Shown: positions 15,539 through 24,647, numbered from the stretch's first letter. The stretch: 38,893 nt of DNA from Fimisoma sp964619315 (GCA_964619315.1 CAZUEH010000012.1:1-38893), one strand, 5' to 3'. Program-made: numbers and translations. The notes: generated by a model from the letters alone, not told the origin.

Positions 15539-16699
15539 ATGAACTATATTTCAGAAAACACTCAATCAATAGCTCAGTCTAAAATAAGGGAGATGTTTAA
15601 TCTTGCTTTGGGCTATGATGATGCAATTAGCTTTACTATCGGTGAGCCGGATTTTACGGCCTCAGAGGAGATTGCTATAGCTGGTTGCAAAGCTATAATG
15701 GAGGGAAAATCCAAATACTCGGAAAACGCAGGAATAATGCCCCTTAGAGAAGCGATTTCTCAATACTTAAAAGAAGAAATCGGCATGGAATATGACCCAG
15801 CTACAGAAATCACCGCAACAACAGGCGCTATGTGCGGAATCTATCAAGCTCTTAAGGTAATCCTTAACCCCGGTGATGAAGTAATTGTAATTGAGCCTTG
15901 TTGGACCAATTATGTGTCTCAAATTACTATGTGCGAGGGCAAGCCAGTATCTGTGGTAGCTAAGGCGGAAAATGGATTCAACCCTGATATTGAAGATATA
16001 AAAAAGGCAGTCACACCTAAGACAAGAGCCTTAATCATAAACTCTCCATGTAACCCTACAGGAACAGTTATGAAAGGGGAAGTTTTAAGACAAATCGCCG
16101 ACTTGGCTAAGGAAAAAGATTTCTTAGTTATTTCCGACGAAGTGTATAAACACATATTATTTGACGGTGCAAAGTTTGAAAGCATTTCTAAAATTGAAGG
16201 AATGAGAGAAAGAACTTTGGTTGTGGATAGCTTTTCCAAAACTTTTGCAATGACAGGATGGAGAGTAGGCTATGTGGCTGGTCCTACTGAAATAATAAAA
16301 AATATAACAAAGCTACAAGAAAATATTACTGCTTGTGTTGCTATGCCTAGCCAATACGCAGCAATCGCCGCATTGAAAGGTTCAAGAAACCACCTGAACA
16401 TGATGGTAGATAGCTATAAAAAACGAAGAGACTATTTGGCTAGCAGATTGGAAAAGATGCCAAAGGTGGAATATATTAAAACATCAGGTACTTTCTACGC
16501 ATTTATTTCCGTAAAGGGCACAGGCCTATCTTCAGATGATTTTGCCAAAGAGCTATTACAGAAAAAGCATTTGATAGTAGTTCCGGGAACTGCATTTGGA
16601 GATGGAGGCGAAGGATTTGTACGTATTTCCTTTGCGACCTCTATGGAAAATATAGAAAAAGGAATGGATCTCCTAGAAGAATATTTAAAGGAGATGTAG
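15539..16699 (+). CDS. Class I/II PLP-dependent aminotransferase
   Basis: 386-residue fold-type I enzyme. NSPCNPTG, the Asp-Tyr pair in ISDEVYKHILF and the Schiff-base lysine in VDSFSKTFAMTGWRVGY are present, with the carboxylate-binding Arg in GFVRISFA. ATG 15539 lies 10 bases after AAAGGAG; the in-frame TTG at 15530 overlaps that site and is rejected. The family covers aspartate, aromatic and other amino acids, so the substrate cannot be read. In this operon it would convert the amino acid freed by the carbamoylase (16703) to a 2-oxo acid. A paralogue lies at 31160. Confidence 0.88.
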   Translation: MNYISENTQSIAQSKIREMFNLALGYDDAISFTIGEPDFTASEEIAIAGCKAIMEGKSKYSENAGIMPLREAISQYLKEEIGMEYDPATEITATTGAMCGIYQALKVILNPGDEVIVIEPCWTNYVSQITMCEGKPVSVVAKAENGFNPDIEDIKKAVTPKTRALIINSPCNPTGTVMKGEVLRQIADLAKEKDFLVISDEVYKHILFDGAKFESISKIEGMRERTLVVDSFSKTFAMTGWRVGYVAGPTEIIKNITKLQENITACVAMPSQYAAIAALKGSRNHLNMMVDSYKKRRDYLASRLEKMPKVEYIKTSGTFYAFISVKGTGLSSDDFAKELLQKKHLIVVPGTAFGDGGEGFVRISFATSMENIEKGMDLLEEYLKEM

Positions 16700-16702
16700 C
16701 AT

Positions 16703-17884
16703 ATGAGGATTGATGCAACAAGACTGATTGAGCAACTTGAAACATTAGGAAACATCGGATTTGAAGCCGAAAAAGGAACTAGTAGGCCAGCGTATAGCCA
16801 AGCATTTAATCAAGGCAGAGCATATGTTCAAGACCTAATGACTGAAGCAGGGCTAATTACATCGGTGGACGAAGTTGGAAATCTAGTAGGAGTGTTAGGC
16901 GGCAAATCTGGTTATAAAAAAATCTCGATAGGCTCTCATATAGATACAGTGCCATGGGGCGGTATTTATGATGGTACATTAGGAGTGCTTGCGGCCATAG
17001 AAGTAATAAGAGCACTAAAAAATGAAGAGTATGAAAACAAACATCCAATAGAGATAATTGCTTTTAATGAAGAGGAAGGCAATGTCATTGGAGGTACCTT
17101 TGGAAGCAAAGCTTTTGTAGGAGCCAAACTGGAAGATGCAATGAGAGCCAAAATGGCGGAGCATCAAATTACTCTCCAAAATTATCGAAACTCAAAGCGT
17201 CGAGCTGAAGATTATCACTGCTATGTAGAATTGCACATTGAGCAGGGCGGAAGACTAGAAAAAGACAAAACAGACATCGGCCTTGTAGAAGGTATCGTCG
17301 GCATAGTTAGGTATAAAGCCTCAGTTACAGGCCAAGCGAACCATGCAGGAAGCACCCCTATGGACCTTCGAGACGATGCATTAACTAAGACTTGCGAAAT
17401 CATCGACGACCTGATGAAAACTGTTGTTGCCAATAGCAGAACTATGGTATGCACCGTAGGAACTCTCAATGTAGTTCCCGGAGTCGTGAACATAATTCCA
17501 GGGCTGACAGAATTTGTCATAGAAATGAGAGATTCACAAATGGAATCAATGGAAGAGGTTATTGCTGGGCTAAGGGATCGCTGGGAGAGTCAAGGATTAG
17601 AACTAGAAAAAATAATTGACCAACCTGTAACGAGATGTGACAAGCATTTGGGTCAGCTTTTAGAAGATGCGACAGAGTCTCTGGGGCTTTCTGCTCAAAA
17701 GATTTTTAGCGGCGCTGGACATGATTTAATTAACATGGCCATGCTGACACCCTCTGTACTGATTTTCATTCCGAGCAAAGATGGAATAAGTCATAGCATT
17801 AAGGAATTTTCCGAAAAAAGAGATATTGCCAACGGAACAGAAGTTTTACTTGAATTAGTGAAAAAGATTGATGAGGAGGATTAA
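16703..17884 (+). CDS. M20 amidohydrolase, N-carbamoyl-L-amino acid hydrolase / allantoate amidohydrolase type
   Basis: 393 residues, intact. A dizinc hydrolase removing a carbamoyl group to release amino acid, CO2 and ammonia. Metal and catalytic residues: His79 in IGSHIDTV, Asp90 in GGIYDGTLG, the glutamates of FNEEEG at 121-126, the histidine of VELHIEQGG and the C-terminal histidine in DGISHSIKEF. GQANHAGSTPM marks the dimerisation lid. Between a hydantoin racemase, a hydantoinase and an aminotransferase, an L-carbamoylase role fits best; beta-ureidopropionase and allantoate hydrolase are alternatives. Related to the split copy at 9446. Confidence 0.88.
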   Translation: MRIDATRLIEQLETLGNIGFEAEKGTSRPAYSQAFNQGRAYVQDLMTEAGLITSVDEVGNLVGVLGGKSGYKKISIGSHIDTVPWGGIYDGTLGVLAAIEVIRALKNEEYENKHPIEIIAFNEEEGNVIGGTFGSKAFVGAKLEDAMRAKMAEHQITLQNYRNSKRRAEDYHCYVELHIEQGGRLEKDKTDIGLVEGIVGIVRYKASVTGQANHAGSTPMDLRDDALTKTCEIIDDLMKTVVANSRTMVCTVGTLNVVPGVVNIIPGLTEFVIEMRDSQMESMEEVIAGLRDRWESQGLELEKIIDQPVTRCDKHLGQLLEDATESLGLSAQKIFSGAGHDLINMAMLTPSVLIFIPSKDGISHSIKEFSEKRDIANGTEVLLELVKKIDEED

Positions 17885-17885
17885 A

Positions 17886-18635
17886 ATGAAAATTAAGATT
17901 ATCAATCCGAATACAACTGTATCGATGACCGATAGCGTTAGAGAAGCAGCCTTGGGGGCGTGTGGCCCAGATACAGAAATTATTGCAGTAAACCCACCAT
18001 GTGGCCCTGATAGCATAGAATGTTATGTTGACGAATATTTAGCTATTCCGGGAGTGTTGCAAGAAGTAATCAAAGGGGATTTAGAAGAAGACGTGGATGG
18101 GTTTATCATCGCTTGCTTTGGAGACCCGGGTCTTTTGGCAGCTAGAGAAGTTACTGACAAACCAGTAATTGGAATCGCCGAATCTGCCATTGCAGCAGCT
18201 AAATTCTTGGCACCGTATTTTTCGATAGTATCTGTTTTAGACAGGTCTCGCAAGGTGACTGAGGATGTAGTCAAGAACTATGGCGCAGAAAACTTCTGTC
18301 GTTCTATTCGATCCACAGGACTTTCGGTATTAGAATTTGGAGAAAATCCAGAAAAAGGATTGAATGCACTAAAAGAACAGAGTCTTAAAGCAATCAAGGA
18401 AGACGGAGCAGAGTGTATATTACTTGGCTGTGCAGGATTTGTAGATTTTGTAAAAGCTCTTCAAGAGGAATTAGGAGTTCCTGTTTTAGATGGAGTAGTG
18501 CCTGCTGTTAAATTCATGGAAGCACTCATTGGGCTTAATGTGAAAACTAGCAAGGTCAACACTTTGCAAAATCCAGAGAAAAAAGTAATAAAAGGTTTTG
18601 AATCGTTAGTTGAGGTCGAGAGGATAATGAAATGA
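17886..18635 (+). CDS. Hydantoin racemase (Asp/Glu racemase superfamily)
   Basis: 249 residues. Two-cysteine, cofactor-free racemase: Cys77 in IIACFGDPG and Cys182 in LLGCAGF are the acid/base pair. The N-terminal IKIINPNTT is the signature of the hydantoin racemase branch. ATG 17886 follows GAGGAG; the longer frame from 17868 lies within the previous gene. It would interconvert D- and L-5-substituted hydantoins so that the L-specific carbamoylase can use both. The stop overlaps the hydantoinase start (ATGA). Confidence 0.88.
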   Translation: MKIKIINPNTTVSMTDSVREAALGACGPDTEIIAVNPPCGPDSIECYVDEYLAIPGVLQEVIKGDLEEDVDGFIIACFGDPGLLAAREVTDKPVIGIAESAIAAAKFLAPYFSIVSVLDRSRKVTEDVVKNYGAENFCRSIRSTGLSVLEFGENPEKGLNALKEQSLKAIKEDGAECILLGCAGFVDFVKALQEELGVPVLDGVVPAVKFMEALIGLNVKTSKVNTLQNPEKKVIKGFESLVEVERIMK

Positions 18636-20032
18636 AGACAGTGATAAAAAACGGAACAATTATTACTGCTGATAATCAGATAGTAGGAGACGTACTTATT
18701 GAAGACGAAAAAATCGTTACAGTAGGAACGGTAACAGATCAGCAAGTAGATAGAATCATTGACGCTACTGGCAAAAACATTATGCCAGGAGGCGTAGATC
18801 AACACACACACTTTTCAGCATTGTGCAATGTTGGAGACAGAGATACAGCAGGGTATGAGACTACAAAGTCTGCTATCGTAGGTGGAACCACAACAATCAT
18901 CGACTTTGCGCCACAGGACCCGTGGAAAGGCCTTATGGAATCAATAGATCACAGAATTGACGTGAGGGCAAAAGGCAAGACTTGTGTAGACTTTGGACTT
19001 CATGCGATGGTTACATATTTGATGGATAGCATATTTGATGAAATCGAGCAATTTCCAGAAAAGGGAATTTCCAGCATCAAAATATTCATGGCATATAACG
19101 GCTCACCTTTGCATGTAGACGACGGATCTTTTTACACAATTTTGGAAAAAGCTAAAAAGGTAGGAGCTACCGTATTTGTTCATGCGGAAAATGGCGAAAT
19201 CATAGATTTTCTTCGTAACCAATGCGTCAAAAGAGGAGAACTTACACCTAAGTATCATTATGTATCAAGGCCTCCTTTCACTGAAGCAGAGGGCGTAAGA
19301 AGAGCCATTTACTTGGCCTCCCAAACTGACACGCCACTACATATAGCTCACATGACTTGCAGAGAAGTACTGGCAGAGCTACTTGAGGCAAAAGGCAAAG
19401 GTATAAGGGTAGACGGAGAAACCTGTACTCACTATTTAACTACTACAAAAGAAGTTCTTGATAATCCTGATTTTAATGAGGCGGCTAAATTTGTTTGCTC
19501 CCCAGCATTAAGAGATCAAGAGGATTGCGATGCCTTGTGGGAAGCACTTCAAACTGGACTACTCAGTGCCGTATCATCTGACCACTGCGGTATAGACGTA
19601 GCAGAGTTAAAACAAGCAGGCAGAGACAACTTTACTAATATCGCAAACGGCTCTCCAGGCGCTGGAGACAGATTCCACATGGTATGGACGGATGGTGTAA
19701 TGAAAGGCAAAATCACTCCACAAAAATTTGTAGAAATAATGTCCACTAATCCAGCCAAGATAAATGGCCTCTATCCTAAGAAAGGAACCATTCAGCCAGG
19801 GTCAGATGCAGACATCGTAATTTTCGATCCAAACTATGTTGGCAAGATAAGTTTAATGGACAACCCTAACGGTGTAGATTATAATGTTTATGAGGGACAC
19901 GAACAGCTAGGAAAAGTGGAGACTGTCTTTTTGAGAGGAAACTTGGCCGTAGAAGACGGCAAGTTTGTAGGTGAACTTGGAATGGGGCAGTATGTTCCAG
20001 CTAAAATGTTTGCTTCTGGATATCGTGTATAG
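18632..20032 (+). CDS. hydA: Dihydropyrimidinase / hydantoinase
   Basis: 466-residue dizinc amidohydrolase opening a dihydropyrimidine or 5-substituted hydantoin to the N-carbamoyl amino acid. Metal ligands: His58 and His60 in DQHTHF, carboxylated Lys150 in IKIFMAY, His184 in VFVHAENGE, His240 in PLHIAHMTC and Asp317 in SSDHCG. A racemase just upstream argues for hydantoins rather than uracil-derived dihydropyrimidines, and no dihydropyrimidine dehydrogenase is nearby. Last enzyme gene of the operon; the sigma-54 activator follows after 42 bases with no terminator. Confidence 0.92.
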   Translation: MKTVIKNGTIITADNQIVGDVLIEDEKIVTVGTVTDQQVDRIIDATGKNIMPGGVDQHTHFSALCNVGDRDTAGYETTKSAIVGGTTTIIDFAPQDPWKGLMESIDHRIDVRAKGKTCVDFGLHAMVTYLMDSIFDEIEQFPEKGISSIKIFMAYNGSPLHVDDGSFYTILEKAKKVGATVFVHAENGEIIDFLRNQCVKRGELTPKYHYVSRPPFTEAEGVRRAIYLASQTDTPLHIAHMTCREVLAELLEAKGKGIRVDGETCTHYLTTTKEVLDNPDFNEAAKFVCSPALRDQEDCDALWEALQTGLLSAVSSDHCGIDVAELKQAGRDNFTNIANGSPGAGDRFHMVWTDGVMKGKITPQKFVEIMSTNPAKINGLYPKKGTIQPGSDADIVIFDPNYVGKISLMDNPNGVDYNVYEGHEQLGKVETVFLRGNLAVEDGKFVGELGMGQYVPAKMFASGYRV

Positions 20033-20074
20033 CAGTATATTTCTTATGTAGCACAGAAATGGGGAGTCAACACT

Positions 20075-21454
20075 ATGGCAAATATTAATATTGAAAAATT
20101 ACTAAATATATTTAATTATTTCGATGGTGTAATTATTACAGACGAACACGGAAAAATTCAATATTATACCAATTTCAGAACGGATGTGTACAATATAAGG
20201 GTAAACGATTTGGTCGGCAAGACGGTTTTAGAAATTCATCCTTATATGAAAGAAGAAGATAGTACGATAATGAGAGTGTTGAAGACAGGCAAGCCTGTAT
20301 TTGATCATGTTGAGCATTTAAGAAGTCCACACGGTGATACAATAACTAATTTGTGCAGTACTTTGCCGATATTCCAAGGAGGTAACCTGGTCGGTGCCAT
20401 AGATTATTCTAGGTGCATAGATGATGGTGTACACATTAATGTTGAGCGCAGACAAATTACGTTACCAACTATTCATGACGACAGGCAAACAATGTATCAC
20501 GCAGATGACATAATTACCACTTCTAGAAAACTAAAAGAAGTGAAATCGATGCTTCCGATGATTGCAAATACAGATTCGGCAGTAATGATTTATGGTGAAA
20601 CTGGTACTGGCAAGGAAATGTTTGCCCAAAGCATCCATGCAGCAGGGAGCAGAGGAAGAAAAACCTTTGTTTCTCAAAACTGTGCGGCTATACCAGAAAC
20701 TCTGTTAGAAGGAATCCTTTTTGGAACAGAAAAGGGTTCATATACTGACGCTATGGATAAGCCGGGTTTGTTTGAATTAGCAGACGGCGGCACACTTTTT
20801 TTAGATGAAATCAACTCTATGCCAATGTCAATGCAGGCAAAGATTCTAAAGGCAATAGAAGAAAAGAGGGCAAGGCGAGTGGGCGGCAGTGAACCGATTA
20901 ACTTCGACGTAAAAATCATCAGTGCCTTAAACAAAGACCCAGTACTTTGCATCAAGGAGGATGAACTCAGAGAAGACTTGTTTTATAGACTAGGTACTGT
21001 TCTCATTGAAATCCCACCACTAAGGGAAAGAAAAGCTGACATTCCGTTATTGGCAGGAAACCTGATTTCAAAATTCAATTTGAGAATGAACAAAAAAATC
21101 ATGGGACTAAGTGATGAGGTTATTGAAATCTTCAACAACTATAGCTGGCCTGGCAATGTTAGAGAACTGAGAAATGTAATCGAAGGAGCATTTAACGTTA
21201 TCGGCTCTGAGGTCATTCGCAAAAGTGACCTGCCGTCGTATATGACCAACCGTTTCGAGCCAGAACATACAGCGATTATGGAAATAGACGATTCATTAAG
21301 TCTCATAGAGAAAGTTGACGCTTTTGAAAAAAACAATATAATAACTGCATTGGACTGTAGCAAAACTGTTTCAGAAGCGGCAGAAAAATTAAAAATATCA
21401 AAACAGGCATTAAATTACAAGATGCTTAAATACTCATTAAAGAGTAAAAAGTAA
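20075..21454 (+). CDS. Sigma-54-dependent transcriptional activator (PAS-AAA+-Fis type, RocR-like layout)
   Basis: 459 residues. A PAS-like sensor domain covers about 8-120. The AAA+ ATPase has Walker A GETGTGKE (174-181) and Walker B TLFLDE (240-245), with the arginine-finger region before RELRNVIEGAF. The C-terminal helix-turn-helix (VSEAAEKLKISKQALNYKM) binds enhancer DNA. The sigma-54 contact loop, usually GAFTGA, reads GSYTDA at 221-226. There is no receiver domain, so it should sense a ligand directly. It ends beside a -24/-12 promoter and palindromic sites and is the obvious regulator of the 21615-24593 pair. Confidence 0.92.
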   Translation: MANINIEKLLNIFNYFDGVIITDEHGKIQYYTNFRTDVYNIRVNDLVGKTVLEIHPYMKEEDSTIMRVLKTGKPVFDHVEHLRSPHGDTITNLCSTLPIFQGGNLVGAIDYSRCIDDGVHINVERRQITLPTIHDDRQTMYHADDIITTSRKLKEVKSMLPMIANTDSAVMIYGETGTGKEMFAQSIHAAGSRGRKTFVSQNCAAIPETLLEGILFGTEKGSYTDAMDKPGLFELADGGTLFLDEINSMPMSMQAKILKAIEEKRARRVGGSEPINFDVKIISALNKDPVLCIKEDELREDLFYRLGTVLIEIPPLRERKADIPLLAGNLISKFNLRMNKKIMGLSDEVIEIFNNYSWPGNVRELRNVIEGAFNVIGSEVIRKSDLPSYMTNRFEPEHTAIMEIDDSLSLIEKVDAFEKNNIITALDCSKTVSEAAEKLKISKQALNYKMLKYSLKSKK

Positions 21455-21539
21455 AAAACTTTTTACGAAATATATCAAAAACTTTTTACCCTCTGTGGTC
21501 AAGAAACTCTAGAAGCCTTGATTTTACAGGGGGTAAAAT
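21451..21539 (+). promoter_or_regulatory. Putative enhancer sites for the sigma-54 activator
   Basis: Three related elements: GTAAAAA-ac-TTTTTAC (21451-21466, overlapping the activator stop codon), AAAAACTTTTTAC (21477-21489) and ATTTTAC-agggg-GTAAAAT (21521-21539). All share TTTTAC/GTAAAA half-sites. They lie about 2 to 90 bases upstream of the -24 box, closer than typical enhancers, the last being almost adjacent to it. Confidence 0.6.
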
Positions 21540-21541
21540 TA

Positions 21542-21557
21542 TGGCACAAAACTTGCT
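21542..21557 (+). promoter_or_regulatory. Sigma-54 (-24/-12) promoter
   Basis: TGGCAC-N5-TTGCT with the invariant GG (21543-21544) and GC (21555-21556) exactly 10 bases apart. Transcription should start near 21567, about 48 bases before the transporter ATG. Confidence 0.88.
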
Positions 21558-21614
21558 CTTTATATAACCAAATCTGTCCGATAAAGATTTAATTTATTTG
21601 AAAAGGAGAACAAA

Positions 21615-23147
21615 ATGGATACTACATTCGGAATTTTATGTCTCGTACCACCTATTGTAGCGGTAACCTTAGCGCTGCTTACTAAGAAAACTATTTTTTC
21701 ATTATTTGTAGCAGTCTGGGTTGGCGCTACTATGCTGAATGGTTACAATCCTATCGTTGGATTCGTAGCAATTTTCAGAGATTTCTTCATTCCTTCCATG
21801 GCAAGTGAATGGAATGCAGGACTACTTCTATTAGTTACATTATCAGGAGGACTTGTTGCTATGCTCAGGGTAACCGGTTCTGCAAAAGCTTTTGCAAGCA
21901 TTGTAACTAAGAAGATAGACAATGCAAAAAAAGGTCAGGTTATCACAACTCTATCAGCATTTATTTTCAGTTATACTGAACCTTGCCTGATCTTAGGAAC
22001 TATCATGAGACCTGTAACCGATTTGGTTAGAATCTCAAGAGCAAAATTAGCTTACATATTGGACTCAATGGGATGTAACTTAGCTTGCTTCTCACCAATT
22101 TCCAGCTATGGACCTTTCATCGTTGGCCTAATCGTTGCACAGCTTGCAGCAGGCGGCGTTGATGGCAATGGCTGGTCAATTTGGCTAAACATGCTTCCTT
22201 TCAACATGTATGGTTTGTTCGCAATGTTAACTGTATTAGCAGTAGGAATCTTCAACATCAACATTGGACCTATGCATACTGAAGAATTAAGAGCAAGAAC
22301 TGAAGGCAAACTTTTACCAGACGGCGTTGATCCATTAGTACCTGAAGCAAAAGACGAACTTCCAGAAGAATACAAACCATCAGTTTGGAACTTCGCAATC
22401 CCAATGATTTGTCTTTTCGTAGGATTATTCGCAACTATTTTCTGGACTGGCGACATCGGAGCTAACGGCTTTGCTGGAGCATTCTTAAACGGAAACATCA
22501 CTCTTGCTATCAGCTTGGGATTCGTTTGCGGCGGTATCGGCGCAGCAGGCGTTGGTGTTGCAACAAAATTATTCGGAGTTACTAAAGCATTTGACAATTT
22601 CGTAGACGGTATGGCTCAATTGATTTCCGTTCCATTCATCCTAATCTGTGCATGGTCCGTAGGAAGCATCACAGGAGAAATGGAAGTAGGCGCTTACATG
22701 GCAGGAATCGTTGAAAATTACTTAACACCTGGACTAGTTCCAGCTATGGTATTTGTATTCGGTGCAGCTATTTCTTTCGCAACAGGATCATCATGGGGCG
22801 TTTGGTCAATCATGATGCCTATCGCATTCCCAATGGCAATCGCATTCGATATACCTTTCGCTTATGTAGTAGGTGCTGTTATCGGCGGCGGATTATTCGG
22901 CGACCAGTGTTCACCAATTTCCGACACTACAATCTTGTCATCAACAGGAGCTTCCTGTAACCACGTTGTTCACGTTCGGACCCAACTTCCATACGGATTA
23001 ACTGTAGGAGCATCAGCTGCTGTAGGATTCTTATTCGGTGGATTGACAGGTCTGTACACATTGAGCTTGGCAGTTACTGCTGTTGTTTTAGCAGGCGCTT
23101 TGTTCGTAATGAATAACATGGCAAATAAGAAAGGAAAAATAGCTTAA
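21615..23147 (+). CDS. NhaC-family (Na+/H+ antiporter superfamily) transporter
   Basis: 510 residues and about 11-12 hydrophobic helices in the inner membrane. NhaC-type signatures are FSYTEPCLILGTIMRP, FATGSSWGVWSIMMP and the GGGLFGDQCSPISDTTILSSTGA stretch near residue 430. The family is called Na+/H+ antiporter, but members also exchange organic acids or amino acids, such as malate/lactate. Driven by a sigma-54 promoter and followed 21 bases later by an amidohydrolase gene, it more likely imports that enzyme's substrate. Ribosome site AAAAGGAGAA. Confidence 0.88.
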   Translation: MDTTFGILCLVPPIVAVTLALLTKKTIFSLFVAVWVGATMLNGYNPIVGFVAIFRDFFIPSMASEWNAGLLLLVTLSGGLVAMLRVTGSAKAFASIVTKKIDNAKKGQVITTLSAFIFSYTEPCLILGTIMRPVTDLVRISRAKLAYILDSMGCNLACFSPISSYGPFIVGLIVAQLAAGGVDGNGWSIWLNMLPFNMYGLFAMLTVLAVGIFNINIGPMHTEELRARTEGKLLPDGVDPLVPEAKDELPEEYKPSVWNFAIPMICLFVGLFATIFWTGDIGANGFAGAFLNGNITLAISLGFVCGGIGAAGVGVATKLFGVTKAFDNFVDGMAQLISVPFILICAWSVGSITGEMEVGAYMAGIVENYLTPGLVPAMVFVFGAAISFATGSSWGVWSIMMPIAFPMAIAFDIPFAYVVGAVIGGGLFGDQCSPISDTTILSSTGASCNHVVHVRTQLPYGLTVGASAAVGFLFGGLTGLYTLSLAVTAVVLAGALFVMNNMANKKGKIA

Positions 23148-23168
23148 CATTATATATAAGGGGAAAAA

Positions 23169-24593
23169 ATGAAAACAGTTGATATGATAGTAAAAGCACC
23201 TCACTTCTACACTATGGAAGGCGAAGGTGTGGGGTATAAAAATAATGTATCAATGGTAATCGACGGCGGAAAAATCATCGACTTTGTTGACGAAGCAAAG
23301 GTTGATGAAATGTATTCAGCAGAAGAAACCCTTGACATGAAGGATCATGTGATTCTACCTGGCTTTATTGATGGCCATATACATACCGCTTGCAACGTTC
23401 TTAGAGGACTAGCACAGGATACAAATAACTGGATGATGTTCGGTTTGCAACCTTTTGATAATGTGTCAACACAAGAAGACAAGGATGCAGGCAGTGAATT
23501 AGCAATCATAGAAGCAGTCAAAGCAGGAACGACAACATTGGGCGACTATGAACATGACATGGACTATGTATGCCAGTTTATTGACAAAATCGGAGCAAGA
23601 GGTAACATCGCTCAGACTATAAGAGCAGCAAAACAGAAAGTTTACAAACCGGGAGAGCTCTATGAGTTTGATGATGTACTAGGAGATATGTCTCTAAACA
23701 GAAACATTGCCTTATATGACAATTGGCATAACAAGGCAGATGGCAGAATCAAAATCCTTTTTGGACCACAAGGCGCAGACTTTGTAAGTCCTGAAATGTT
23801 ACTTAAAATCAAAAAAGTTGCACAGGAAAGAAACACAAAGATTCACATGCATGTGCAACAAGGCGATCGTGAGACTTATCAAATCGTTCAACGTTATGGC
23901 AAGAGACCTACAGAATTCCTACAGGAAATAGGTTACTTGGATTCAGATCTTATAGCAGTTCATTTAACTGACTGTAATGATGACGAAACCGCTGTAATAG
24001 CTAAGAGCGGAGCCTCAATGATCGTAAACCCTGCGTCCATTGGCATAATCGATGGAATCGTTTGTCCAAGCGTGGTATTCCAGGACAATGGCGGAAACGT
24101 TGCATTAGGTTCTGACCAGGCCCCAGGAAACAACTGTCACAACATTATTCACGAAATGAAAAATGTATGCCTCTTCAATAAGATCAAGTATGGTAACCCT
24201 GAAGTTATGCCTGCTTGGAGAGCATTAAGAATGGCTACGATTGAAGGCGCAAGAGCAGTAGGCTTAGGCGATGATGTAGGATCATTAGAAGTTGGCAAAA
24301 AGGCCGACTTTATAGGAGTAAGCCTTAACCATCCATCTATGCAGCCAGTATACACTTACCCAATGCGTAACATAGTACCGAATTTGGTATATAGCGCAAG
24401 AGGTAACGAAGTGGATCTTTCTGTAGTAGACGGAAAAGTTATCATGAAGGACAGAGTTTTACTAAACGTAGACGAATGTGCTTCGATAGAAAATGTTAAG
24501 AAATATCCTGAAAGAATAGGAAAAGCAGCTTCTAAAGAATTCTTTGAAATAAACGGCACTAACGCTCGCTTTATGGAAGAAGGAAAGCTGTAA
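23169..24593 (+). CDS. Amidohydrolase of the ATZ/TRZ (cytosine deaminase-like) group
   Basis: 474-residue metal-dependent TIM-barrel hydrolase. Metal ligands: His70 and His72 in DGHIHTA, His228 in HMHVQQGDRE, His265 in IAVHLTDC and Asp316 in GSDQAPG. The usual Glu two or three residues after the third His is replaced by Gln-Gln, so the chemistry may differ from standard deaminases. The C-terminal VGSLEVGKKADFIGVSL is typical of the group. Second gene of the sigma-54 operon. The substrate should be a cyclic or aryl amide, amidine or ureide, but I cannot name it. Confidence 0.85.
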   Translation: MKTVDMIVKAPHFYTMEGEGVGYKNNVSMVIDGGKIIDFVDEAKVDEMYSAEETLDMKDHVILPGFIDGHIHTACNVLRGLAQDTNNWMMFGLQPFDNVSTQEDKDAGSELAIIEAVKAGTTTLGDYEHDMDYVCQFIDKIGARGNIAQTIRAAKQKVYKPGELYEFDDVLGDMSLNRNIALYDNWHNKADGRIKILFGPQGADFVSPEMLLKIKKVAQERNTKIHMHVQQGDRETYQIVQRYGKRPTEFLQEIGYLDSDLIAVHLTDCNDDETAVIAKSGASMIVNPASIGIIDGIVCPSVVFQDNGGNVALGSDQAPGNNCHNIIHEMKNVCLFNKIKYGNPEVMPAWRALRMATIEGARAVGLGDDVGSLEVGKKADFIGVSLNHPSMQPVYTYPMRNIVPNLVYSARGNEVDLSVVDGKVIMKDRVLLNVDECASIENVKKYPERIGKAASKEFFEINGTNARFMEEGKL

Positions 24594-24613
24594 TAAAAAA
24601 CACAATAAAAATC

Positions 24614-24647
24614 GCCCTGATACCATTATGGTGTCAGGGCATTTTGT
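24614..24647. terminator. Bidirectional intrinsic terminator
   Basis: GCCCTGATACC pairs with GGTGTCAGGGC (one G-T wobble) and is followed by ATTTTG on the plus strand. On the minus strand the same stem is followed by GATTTTTATT. It serves the amidohydrolase and the convergent ogt gene. Confidence 0.85.
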
